Positions 22,563-32,957 of a DNA stretch of 64,000 bases are shown here, in pieces. This DNA comes from Cyclospora cayetanensis. Lineage: Eukaryota > Apicomplexa > Conoidasida > Eucoccidiorida > Eimeriidae. Position numbers and translations under genes: made by a program. The stretch spans positions 62,001-126,000 of the forward strand of contig NW_020312049.1 in assembly GCF_002999335.1 (NCBI RefSeq). The letters run 5' to 3'. The first letter of the stretch is position 1. Each line of letters begins with the position of its first letter. The notes under the pieces were generated by a model. It ran no database searches. It was not told where the DNA came from and worked only from the letters and a program-made list of their open reading frames with translations.

Positions 22563-24999
22563 TTTGTTCAAGGCTGAGACCCTAATTCCCCGAACCTACA
22601 CTCCATGCCCCGACAGCATCTGCTGCGATAGTTCTGGGGAAGGCTTCTCTCAACCAGAAGAACAGCCTGTCAAAGCTCATAAGAACCGACACAAGGGGAG
22701 TTCATACATCAGACAGGGAAGAACAGTGGAAGGCGGGGGGAGCCTTATTCCTTGTGCCTTGATCATCAATCCTAAGCCCTTAACCCCAAATTCTAAACCT
22801 CACACCTGATACACTTCAATGCACCCTGGTTTCTACTAAAGAGGCATTCAGCAAAATTTTAACAGAGCTTTGAATTACAAGTTGTATATTGTAAATTTTG
22901 CTTAGTAGGCCCTGAACATGTGGCATGCCATGTGGGGCAAGCACTGGGGCTGTGCGGGCGGGGCTGGTGCTTTTCAGGACCAGAGCTGTTACCTAGGTGC
23001 AACGAAAATCACAAAGGGTCCCTTACAACACAAAATGCAATGTATTTAGCTTAAGTTCAATAACTCTCTTGAGCCATGAGCTCTCAGCCCTAAAACATCA
23101 GGAAACGGCATTTTGAGAGGATGCGCACAACGGCAGTAACGCTCCATATACGGTCTCCATAGAGCCACAGTTAACCCCATAACCGATAAATACCGAATCA
23201 AACGTTACTGAGTGCTACTCAGAAGAACTTCCTCTTTCTCCTGTCCATGTCCCTCATAGTTCCCGGCATGAAAGGGAAGGGACAACTACGGGACGTTTAG
23301 CTGCACCCTTGATGCAATCCCAGCATTCACAATGTGCACATAGCCCCGGACGTAAAAATACATGCAGCGTGACGTCTTCTTGTATGGATCCAACAGTACT
23401 CTGAAGTGAATAAGATATAATACGGACAAACCGAGTATATATTCCTTACCAACTTTTACCTAAGTGTTACTCGTGTAACAGAAAGAGTCCAAGTGCATTG
23501 TGGCGCTCTACAAGAGCAGCTTACAACTAGATGGCTAACTGCGTGCAAGCTCTTGATGTGCCTGTGCCCTTGTGATACACAGCATGTGCAGTGTGTCTAT
23601 CGGGGCAGCTTTGGCTAGTGCTATCCAGCTGCAACACTGTTGCTGGAAGACGTGGCTGCTGCTGCAAGGTTGCTACTGCTGATATCATAAAGTGACTGCA
23701 TAATGAGCCCCACACAGATATATATCTAGAGGATTGATATTCTCAATTGGGCACATTTGACTTCAGTAGTGCGACCACTGCTCCGGATACCCGTAGAAAG
23801 CAAAAGTAGCAGCAGGAAGCATTGCTTAGCAGTGCTTAGCGATGCGTTGCTATACGTACGTCTTTTTGTGTAGATATAGCGTTTCGAGCTCCAGCTTCCA
23901 CAGAATTCTTCTGCATGGCTTGAAGAAAACCTTTGTTCACCACCTGCTCACGACACCAACTGTTGCACTGTTTGTTTCCCGATGGTGTGATCGAAGCTTC
24001 ACCGACTGGCTGATCAAGATTACTAAGAAAGTTCCCATAGAAGCGTCTTGCAAAAGTACTAAAATCACGGGTACTTAAAGGCATCTAGGAAACAATGTGG
24101 CACGCAAGAGCAGTAAAATGCCACCATCACCATTCTGAGTCCGAACCGAAAAGCACGCATGCATACTGGGTGCATGACAGTTCACTTATCCCCCTAGGTG
24201 CAGAAGCCTTCCACTCCAGGCCCAACGGTGTGCGGTGTCACCAACCGATTGCAGAAAGCTAAATTGAGCCAACTAGGGGGGCAAAGATCAGTTCAGTTTC
24301 TCCTTCGACCCCCTTAAGTCGCAAGGGTTAGCTACATAGCGTAGCCATTCGGAATACCATATTCCAGGAAGTCGACGAGCAGACAGGCGGCACGGTGTTA
24401 CAATCATCGACTGCCTATTGATGCTCTAGCTAGTATTCCTCAGGTAATCATTATTTTGACCAACTTTCGATATCTACAGGTCATAAGCCCTGTAGGCCAA
24501 GTATCGTGCTTACTGCAGCCCTGCGTTCGCAAATCCCCTTGTTTTTGACGTACATGCCACAACCTTCGGTAACCTTGGTTTATCTTTAACGTGAAGGAAA
24601 TTGACCAGAAGGCGGAATACTACCGCCGTAGGTACGCAGCGCCTTTTGTTCGTGGTTCAGTACGCTTATTGCAGGAAGTCACATTGTAACATTTACGCGG
24701 GATTTCGGGCGGATAAAGCAACGCTCAAGTGCAACAAGACTCACTTTCACGGCACCTCTCCAGGAGCGCTCTTCAGTATGAACAATAGATCGCAAGACAC
24801 AACTTTACTTCCCTTAAAGTTCTGCCTGCCGTTTATCGTAGATATAAATTCACACGAAGAAGCTGAAGCTCAAATGGATACGAACACTCTTTTACAAAAG
24901 ATCGTATTCATGCATTTCACACCGTACGCGGCTATTGTGTGAGTATAACGCTAGAAGCCGATATAATGGCTACCCCGACGCCTTTCGGAAGAGCCAATA
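22563..24999. other. Repeat-poor intergenic block
   Basis: About 2.4 kb between the TIM44 start and the MIC5-like stop. Base composition shifts towards AT. A 113-codon frame at 24601-24942 (+) has no recognisable domain and is not supported. A degenerate telomere-like patch lies at 22771-22800. Confidence 0.4.
22771..22800. repeat. Degenerate CCCTAAA-like patch
   Basis: Contains imperfect variants such as CCTAAGC, CCTTAAC and TCTAAAC, resembling decayed telomere-type heptamers of the kind reported in coccidian genomes. It is too short and irregular to be sure. Confidence 0.25.
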
Positions 25000-27741
25000 T
25001 TAGCATTGCTTTGGACCAGATACTGTGGTCGCATAGGCCGCCGATGAAATTGTTCCCATTGTCGACATCAATTTACAGCTAGAATTCTGGTAGGTAAAAA
25101 ACTTACACTCGCTATTAAGCTCGCATGCCAACTGGCATAAAGTGAATGAAGACTGCTCTTCCGTCTTGATGATGTTTCCATTAAGCTGAATACCTGCGCG
25201 TACGCACTTCGCGCAACCCAGACGCGGACCACCTTCTGTATTCTGCAAGACTTGCGACCGAATGGAGAAGGAAGATATACTCTTCTGCCAGCAGACGTTA
25301 TCCCGCTTGCGCCATAACCAGATACGGCACAGCGGATCCTTATAACATGCCACTCTGCACTCTTGTGGATTGGATGTCCTTGGCGGATTCGGGTACAGGT
25401 CACTCCCAGGGTAATCATAATTGGATTCTTCGCATAATCCGTCTGGCTGCGTGCATCTCTTGGGTCCTGAAGTACTGCCAGCCTTAGGCTTTGTGTAGAA
25501 GGTGCCTTGGTCATGTCCTCTCTTGAGGTAACAAACCCCGTCTTCTTGGGTGAAAAACCTACATTGGCTATTTCTTGCACACAGTGCCTGGCACTCCTCC
25601 GGACTTGACGACTTTATCTTTTCAAAATTGCTGCCTTCGTACACTATCCCGTAGGAGAAACAAGAATTATCTGCTTGGCAAACCGCGGGACCGGATACGA
25701 GGGTTTCTCCCTGCACATCCCCGGCATCTCCGGAGAGCAGTGAACACATCTTGGCCTTCACGTCGTACGTGAACAAACTGCAAGATTCCATCATATTGCA
25801 CCGCTCGCGGCATTCTTCTGCATTATCCGCCATCAGACTCCAAAGCTTAGTGGCTTCATTATCCACGTAGCCTACACCTTGCCGGAAGCAGGTGGAGCAA
25901 TTATTCCATCCAGTAACTGCGGCCTCATCCGGCATTTGGTTAACAAAACAGCCATTTTTTTTGAGATAGCAATGCCCCGACTGCCAACGTGTGAACACTG
26001 AGCAGCCGCTGTCATTTCTGCACGCTTCTCTGCATTGGCTTAAGCTTCTATTCTTCAGCTCCTTGAGGTAACCATGTACTTTTCGGGGTGCTTGCATGCC
26101 CTTAAGATCGCATACGCCATCACAATACTTTGGCCCACTAATAAACAAAGTATTGGACTTTTTATGTCCTTTAGAAAGAAGCTTGCATGTCTCCCCTGAA
26201 AAAGACCAGTATGTGCAGTTTGTGGTGGCCTGGCACATCAGTTGACATTCATCCGGTAAAAGAAAGCCGCTGCTTATCTCCTGTAGAGTCTCGCCTATAT
26301 ATTCGAAATCCTTGTCATAGCAACCCTCGCATGTTCTGGGACCAGAAATAAAAGTGTTACTTTCTTGCTTGCTCAATATAGCATTCGCCAGATGCAGCTC
26401 GCATTTCTCCGTCGTAGTATCATATGCGAACGCCTCGCACGATGACGACTGCTGGCATTTCTTCTGACAGTCCCCGGCGTTGCCAGCACTGGCAACGGAA
26501 AATGGCTCCATGCCATATTTAACCCCTCTGATTGCGCAGCTTGGGCCGGGTAGCTCATACAGCTTATCATGAGGGCACGCCTCCTTAGGACCGCTCCAGA
26601 AGCGTTCAGCAAAACGGCGACTATGGGGGGCATCTCCACCGAACAGGGAACAGTCATACGTTGTAGGGTTCCAACTCCATACCATGCATGTCGTATTTTG
26701 AGAGCATTCAAAGTGACACTTCAGCATTTGAGTTACTCCGTAAATTGTAGCGACCGGTGTTCCTGTCACTTCAATATCCTTTTGCAAGCAACTTGAGTCA
26801 CAAAGTCTGGGCCCGGTGTGATCTCCCCGCCAATCATGATATCCAGTTCCATTAAATTCTTTGAGATAACACCATCTACTTTGTGAATTGAATGTAAACC
26901 ATGCACAACCACGGTTGAGTAGACAAAAATGATTGCACTGCTTGATGCTGTGAACATTTCCGAGGTAGTGTATGTTCGTCCCTATAGCGCTAATATCGGC
27001 AACTGTGCAGCTCCCGGCGTAGTCGGTTGGTTTGACGCTCGAGGAGCAGCTATTCTTATATCCGCTGATGGCATCTTCATTGTCTTGTAAATCGGGGCCA
27101 CTCCCATAAGAGATACAATCACGTGTGCTTTTCAACCATGAGAAGCTTTGGCAGATAGGATTCCCTTTGCATAATACTTGACATATGAATGCATTGGGAA
27201 CAGTGCCTAGATAAGTCCCATTACCATTGAACTTCTTGCTTACTGCAAGACATTCTACGTCACAATTTGGCACAACAACAGTGCTGGTTGCGCTTTTGAT
27301 TAGTGACTGCACATCCGACATTAAGTTACATACCTTCGTTTCCTGATGATAAACTGCTGCAGCACATTTCAATGTCTCCGAGCACGTCTTCTGGCATTGA
27401 TCTTCACTATGTACTTCGCTGACCGCTAGAAAAAATCCATTTTTGGTGGGCCTGACGTCGAACTGATGTGCTGCACAACCGTCAAGTTGATCAAACTCCT
27501 CTTCCACTTCTCCGGTAAGGCTCGCGAAAACGAAACTCAGCGATTTATCTGACCTCTTTACTCCAGGAATATCCACGTACACGGAACCCCACTGAGCCTC
27601 GACCATCGATTCAGGTGCTCCCAATGATTCACTGGCCTCGTTATACCGTCCCTTCGAATTTACCCAGGCCTCTCCGTCTTTCAGAAGACAAGAGATAACC
27701 GCAAGGGCAGCCAACGCCGCCACATGTTGAGTATGCTTCAT
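25000..27741 (-). CDS. MIC5: Microneme protein MIC5-like, eleven PAN/apple modules
   Basis: A secreted, Cys-rich protein of 913 residues in a single exon. The start is the first true ATG, which directly precedes a signal peptide (MKHTQHVAALAALAVISCLL); the 69 bases of open frame before it have no ATG. After a short pro-like region, eleven consecutive PAN/apple-type modules run from about residue 89 to the C-terminus. Most show a central C-x3-C pair (for example CQKTC, CQVLC, CNHFC, CQKKC, CQLMC), and many close with SGPK/R-x-C. The module number equals that described for Eimeria tenella MIC5, a microneme protein with domains like those of plasma prekallikrein and factor XI. Such modules usually bind glycans or protein partners during host-cell attachment. 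There is no transmembrane segment and no homopolymer run, in contrast to flanking genes. Confidence 0.88.
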   Translation of the reverse strand: MKHTQHVAALAALAVISCLLKDGEAWVNSKGRYNEASESLGAPESMVEAQWGSVYVDIPGVKRSDKSLSFVFASLTGEVEEEFDQLDGCAAHQFDVRPTKNGFFLAVSEVHSEDQCQKTCSETLKCAAAVYHQETKVCNLMSDVQSLIKSATSTVVVPNCDVECLAVSKKFNGNGTYLGTVPNAFICQVLCKGNPICQSFSWLKSTRDCISYGSGPDLQDNEDAISGYKNSCSSSVKPTDYAGSCTVADISAIGTNIHYLGNVHSIKQCNHFCLLNRGCAWFTFNSQSRWCYLKEFNGTGYHDWRGDHTGPRLCDSSCLQKDIEVTGTPVATIYGVTQMLKCHFECSQNTTCMVWSWNPTTYDCSLFGGDAPHSRRFAERFWSGPKEACPHDKLYELPGPSCAIRGVKYGMEPFSVASAGNAGDCQKKCQQSSSCEAFAYDTTTEKCELHLANAILSKQESNTFISGPRTCEGCYDKDFEYIGETLQEISSGFLLPDECQLMCQATTNCTYWSFSGETCKLLSKGHKKSNTLFISGPKYCDGVCDLKGMQAPRKVHGYLKELKNRSLSQCREACRNDSGCSVFTRWQSGHCYLKKNGCFVNQMPDEAAVTGWNNCSTCFRQGVGYVDNEATKLWSLMADNAEECRERCNMMESCSLFTYDVKAKMCSLLSGDAGDVQGETLVSGPAVCQADNSCFSYGIVYEGSNFEKIKSSSPEECQALCARNSQCRFFTQEDGVCYLKRGHDQGTFYTKPKAGSTSGPKRCTQPDGLCEESNYDYPGSDLYPNPPRTSNPQECRVACYKDPLCRIWLWRKRDNVCWQKSISSFSIRSQVLQNTEGGPRLGCAKCVRAGIQLNGNIIKTEEQSSFTLCQLACELNSECKFFTYQNSSCKLMSTMGTISSAAYATTVSGPKQC

Positions 27742-30700
27742 GGTTGTGAAAAACGTCAGATGTTGTAGCACATAAGCAGCTGGTGAATTGCAGTTGTCGA
27801 TGTGGTCCAATGAGTGTAGGATAGCTAAATGCTAACTAAAGGGCATAGAAAATTATAATGAGGCAGAATAGAACGATATATGAATTCAGGGAGGTACTTC
27901 AATTCAAGACAATACTGCAGCTGAACCTCTGGTCAGCCGACCACCGGAACGTAGGGGTCAGCTGTTGAGAATCCCCTGTCACCACGTGAGGAAACACCGC
28001 CGTTGCATGGGAAGTCACAATGTAAAGGGCGAATAGTATAATACAGGGTAGATAAGACTGTCAAACAATCTCATAAGTCGGACTGTGTGTGTCCCTAGCT
28101 CTGCAGCGCGGTTCGTGCGTTGTTTGGCTCGATCCCGGGGACGATGAGGCTTCTTCGGATTGCTTGCCACCAGCGCGTCCAGCTTCACGCTACAATTAGC
28201 CCCGAGCATGTGGCGCTCTTCGAATTTCTGTAAGATTACTATAAGCTCGAAACCTATGATAAAATATGGTTGCCCATAGGCTTGTCAGGAGAGTGCGATA
28301 GCGAGCGTCGAGGATTGTAGGTGCATTTTGGCTAGCGCTCGTCGTAACCGTAGATGTTGTTGTTGAGACAGTTACAATAGTGCAGAATGCGCTGCACTGT
28401 CTAGAAATGCCTGATATTCACCCACTCACGGAACATTCAACAGTGGCTGTTTGAAGAAGCCTAAACACCTGATGACTCTATGGAGACGCTGGGAAAGTGG
28501 GTGTTGCCGGGCGAGGCTACAGTTCGAAATAGCGATTCCTAAACTATTGCACAGTTACCTGGGGCTTATTTATATACTGGCTGTACAGTTTAGCAGCTAT
28601 TATACTTTGTTTGTTGAGTAGCTAAGCCGGCACCATACTGCACCGACATGTACGGCGTGCGTCCGTGTTGTTGTGAACGGCACTTATTCACGTTTATCTG
28701 TTGGGGGCTATCACGTGTGAATGCTTGTGGTACAGCAGCTATCCATTTTCTTATGAAAAAAGCTTTCGTCTTGCAGGGCACTTGGGTCACGGTTCCGGGC
28801 TTTCAAGGAGAACGGGCAAGCGGGGTGCAAGCATCGTGGCCATTAGAATCCACACGACTAACACACAGACTTTAAAGGAAGATTTGCGCGCAAGAAGTAT
28901 TACAAATCTCTCCTTGATGGCATCTACACCTGTTTTGGGACAGAATCAGTGTAAGCACGGTCGAATCAGGTACTCGATTCTGCACAAAGGATCGTGTGCA
29001 CGGACAACTCTACTGGCAGCAGTAGAAGTATGCCTTGAATTAACGAATGTGACTCCTTAATTTAAAAATCAAGCTGCCAAGCCCTTTGATCGATAAGGAA
29101 GCAAACTTTCTGGCAAGTCAGCGACGGACTTCAACACCAAGCACGACTCCCCCGGCACTCGGATAAACCTCCTCTCTTAAGTGTACTACAAGAGTAATAG
29201 GGAAGCATGGCGCACAACGAACAAGCTCAAAGTGTAGCTGAGAGGCACGCCGGCGGTGAGAATATTGCCATGTATTTCAAGGCAGTGCGATCTGTCGTTG
29301 CTGTCAGAAGATACCGTAAGAAACATGCAAAATGTCCTTAAAATACCATGCTGGTGCTTCATTTCTTTTGTCATCTTGGAAACAGTTTTCTCATTTCACT
29401 GCGTCGCGCGCATGCATTATCTTCCAGTGTCAAGCCCCAACTGAGGATGCACGCTGGCGTAGAGGTGAAATTTGAGCAGGCGTTCAGCATTTATTTTTAC
29501 AAATGGCATGGATTTAGTTACTTTTTGATATGGTAGTGGTGCTCAAGTGTTTCCCTACCACTGTTCCACTGAACAGGAAGGAGGCCACATTGAAGCTTCG
29601 GAGCACAGGTTGTGGCACAAAAATATTGCACACTCGTTAATATTCGCACAGATAACATCTCAAACCCTTCAATTTAAATGAATGTTAGAAATAACCGCAG
29701 CACTCAAAGTCTAGCTAAATTCAAAGCCTGGGGTTTTTAAAACCTTCACTGATGTGAAATTTTTTATGTATGGCCCTCATACGGCGGACAGAGCCACACT
29801 TACACACTTCGTACGACACTAACTGTATTAGATTAAGAATTTGCGAAAATTGCCGAGCTAACTCGGTTGTTCGTACCTGTCATTTGTCGTATCCCTGAAC
29901 AAGCTCAATACAAGAAGACGCAATGTTGGGCGCGTATGCGCTAGATGCTGTGTGCAATTAGCAGTGAATCCTCGTAGTACTTATACGGTGCAGCAAAGCG
30001 CACCATAGCTGGCTTTCCTGCCTCATGCTGGAGTTTTGCACGGTGAGGGTAGCGAGCGTCAAGATGTACCGCCTCATCCAGGGCCTCCGTAGGGAGATAC
30101 TTTACTCTAGACTCATCACAAACTTAATAGAAATGTATTGAATAACTCTCAAGTGAACTTCAGTGTCTCCTTCCCCGCCTGCTTCCAAAGTTTTCGACGT
30201 GAGGGGAGAGCGACTGCTAAAATGAGCATAGTTGAACCCTGTAAACACTTGGAGCACTCCCAGTTAGCTGCGTAGAGCATGTAGCACACAATATTCTATT
30301 TTCTGCGATCGACCTTCCTGTACTCTGCAGCAAAACGAATCTCGAAGGGCATCCAGTTACTCGATTCTTTCTTAGTTAACCATAACTAGTAAACAAGTTT
30401 TTAAGTGTAGATTTGCCCGCTGCAATAATGACCTACCCTATCGCGCTTGACCGACCACGTGAAAAATAGGGTATGACACTTAAGCGGTGTGTCCGCCTCT
30501 TGAGTAGAAGCTACACAAACGCTTACTGGCACAGAGGGGGCAACCGCTTACTCAAATAGCATTTTACGCAACCAACAAAGGCAAAAATGCGTTACGGGGG
30601 TGGTATTAAAAGAGATGTAAACATTGAACACGTGAGAATCCTCCTCGAGCGGAATAACTTGCTAGGAAGGACTGGCTCTCTGGGTTCTGGAGGTCATGTA

Positions 30701-30849
30701 TTACCTCTGCGCCTTCCTTCCCTAAGTAGTTGTGTGGCTAGCTAATTGGCTAGATATTGAGCTAGCCATATGTGGGACAGTGGACATTAGCTGGGACGGA
30801 ATATCTCGCGAATATGCAATTTTTGTTAGCTCCTGATTTCTCACTGGAG

Positions 30850-30889
<40 letters not shown>

Positions 30890-31601
30890 CCTGTTCACAT
30901 AGAATAGAGCCCCCAGGCATGTTGTACGGCAATATATCTCTGATCTAATATTCGCTTTTCCTCGATTGCGTAGATCCGCTACTGTAGGAGTTTCAGGAAG
31001 CCCAACGACCCCAAAAGTCACTAAAGGGCCCCAGGGAGAGCAGGAGTCCGCAGTTGATGAACGGATCCCCAGGGGCCATAAAGAATCCGCAGGAGGCATC
31101 AAAAATGTGAGGAGCTGCGCTTAAGTGCTCTAGCGGTGACAAAAAAGCCCCAAATCATAGGAGCTCCGTGGGAAGGCTTCCCCTACATACAAAACAAAGA
31201 ATATACGTGAAATGAGCAAATACAGATGCATGCATGCATAAACTCATTTGATATTTGTACAAAAATTTTGGCTGCATACAAATCAGAGCATTCTGGTGAA
31301 ACCAATTGTCGTAAGCGCAATGTGTGTTTGTATTTGCACGCTCACCAAAGCATGCTGGAATGTACGCACGTATACAACTAAGCCTACGGGCATGCGTGTT
31401 CACAGACGCATGTCCATTTTTACATTTTCATGCACGACTGCGTAGGAAGGAATCTTTGCGAATGTTCGTAACATGCAGTGTGGTGGGATGCCAGTTCCTT
31501 GGCCTTTTAAAAAGGCCACGACCGCAGCGTGGCTGATGCTGTAGCAGATTCTGGGTCGACTGCTGTTTTGGCATAGGCATAGGTCGTTCAGCCGAGCCAT
31601 A
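27742..31601. other. Long repeat-poor intergenic block
   Basis: About 3.9 kb without a supported gene. It is AT-rich and largely free of CAG repeats. It contains a TA microsatellite at 30850-30889, a G/C-block cluster at about 31010-31080 and short ATGCATGC words near 31225. Frames up to about 126 codons occur on both strands with no recognisable product. No tRNA or rRNA recognised. Confidence 0.4.
30850..30889. repeat. TA dinucleotide microsatellite
   Basis: About 40 bases of nearly perfect alternating T and A with a single C interruption, in an intergenic block. Confidence 0.95.
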
Positions 31602-32957
31602 TCAGCCGAAGGGCCTCAAGGAAAGTGGTAACTGAGAAGTGCCACACAAAAACATATTTGACTTCCCTTTGGTTCCTGTGGCTACTCCTAGAACTGCTCC
31701 CGCTGGCAATGGGAGGCTTACTTAAACAGATCACCAATCCGACGACCTGAAAGGCACCCCATCGTCGGTTGGTAGCTTCCCCTGAGGCAATCAGGGGACA
31801 CACGTAAAACTACGCCAATAGCAAGAACGGCATAATCGGGGAGTCGTCAGCTCCTCATGCACTAGGGCCAATGTACAACAAAACACTGATCCACATTGGA
31901 CAGAACAGACGTTCTCATAGCCCAACTGACCAGCAAACAACGCCTCCATCGCTCAGGGCCTATAAATTGCACCTGCATTCCATCTGTGTAGCCAAGTAAA
32001 AATCAAGAAGTGTGATGCTTCACTAGCCGGCCACAGCAATAAGTAGATTCACCTGTGTAGTATCCTAGGGCATAGACAAACGTCCCTAGGAGAAACACGA
32101 GGCCTCCAAGGGCAGATGTGAGCGGGAAGCCGAGGCCTCCCGTCAAAAGCATAGGAATGAAAATCGTGTACATCTCAACTGAGTGCTGTACGCAGAAACA
32201 TGACATCACGATGGCCACGCGTGCGGCAGCAGTAACAGGTGTATTAGAAAAAGGCTGGAAAACTTGCAGATACAACGAGCTCAAGTATTGCTACTGCCAA
32301 GGTGTTGATTTCGCATCATTTGAGCCGCGATAGCAGCAATAGGCGAGCGGAACTAATGCGGAGACATCAACAGCCGCACCACAAGGCATGGAAGTAGCAA
32401 TCGTAAGTCTAGGAACGCAGTCTCCTTTTTTAGATTAGCAAAAGCATAGGCAGCAGCAAAAGCAACAGCCTGGGAACTAGCCTGATGGGCCCTTTGGTAG
32501 CAATTAAAGACATCACACTCCTTTGCTGACAGACGCAGCAGCGTGGAGTCTGCTGCATCGTCAGAAAAGGTTCCTCCCCTTCCTGTCACCCCTACATTAA
32601 TTACGCAGTAACCACCAGTATGCACATGCAGGCACAGACGTGAATCTGCACCATCAGTTCCTGCTGCTGCATGGTCTCGTGCTCTATATGGGCCTTTGTT
32701 TTGCCACTTAGAGGTTCACGAAATTCATGGAGATGCCTCCGCCGAATTTCACCGTGGCACCTGCTCTAACAAGAGATGCTTCAAAACACGTGCATCTGGA
32801 GCCACAAGTTGCCTTACACCCATTTGCTACTTACCCTTAATGGCGTAGACATCGGGAGGCTGTACTCCAAAGCGTATTCTGGCCCGCGTCACGTTAAGTG
32901 CAAAAAAGAGTTGCAAAACAACCGCCAATATCAGCACCAACAACACCCATCCAAACC
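31602..32957 (-). CDS. MGST3-like microsomal glutathione S-transferase (MAPEG), 5' end unresolved
   Basis: A small membrane enzyme of the MAPEG family, members of which conjugate glutathione or reduce lipid peroxides. Exons recovered in transcription order: about 32957-32835 (TM1: GFGWVLLVLILAVVLQLFF, then ARIRFGVQPPDVYAIK), 32525-32482 (motif DVFNCYQRAHQ), 32185-32053 (IFIPMLLTGGLGFPL, then TFVYALGYYTG) and 31781 onward (GEATNRRWGAFQVVGLVI). FNCxQRAHQ and the GYYTG turn are family signatures and all phases fit. Intron 2 has a GC donor (CAG|GCTAGT). The first codons are missing: the TM1 frame meets a stop upstream with no ATG, so a short first exon is needed. The C-terminus has two readings. 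One removes a 19-nt GT-AG segment and gives a fourth hydrophobic helix, ending at 31602. The other reads on to a stop at 31588. Confidence 0.72.

Noticed and set aside
22771..22800. Telomere or subtelomere signal
   Set aside because: Only a few imperfect heptamers; genes on both sides are ordinary internal genes.
24601..24942. 113-codon plus-strand frame beside the MIC5-like gene
   Set aside because: No recognisable domain, no splice partner and no clear coding bias; kept as non-coding.
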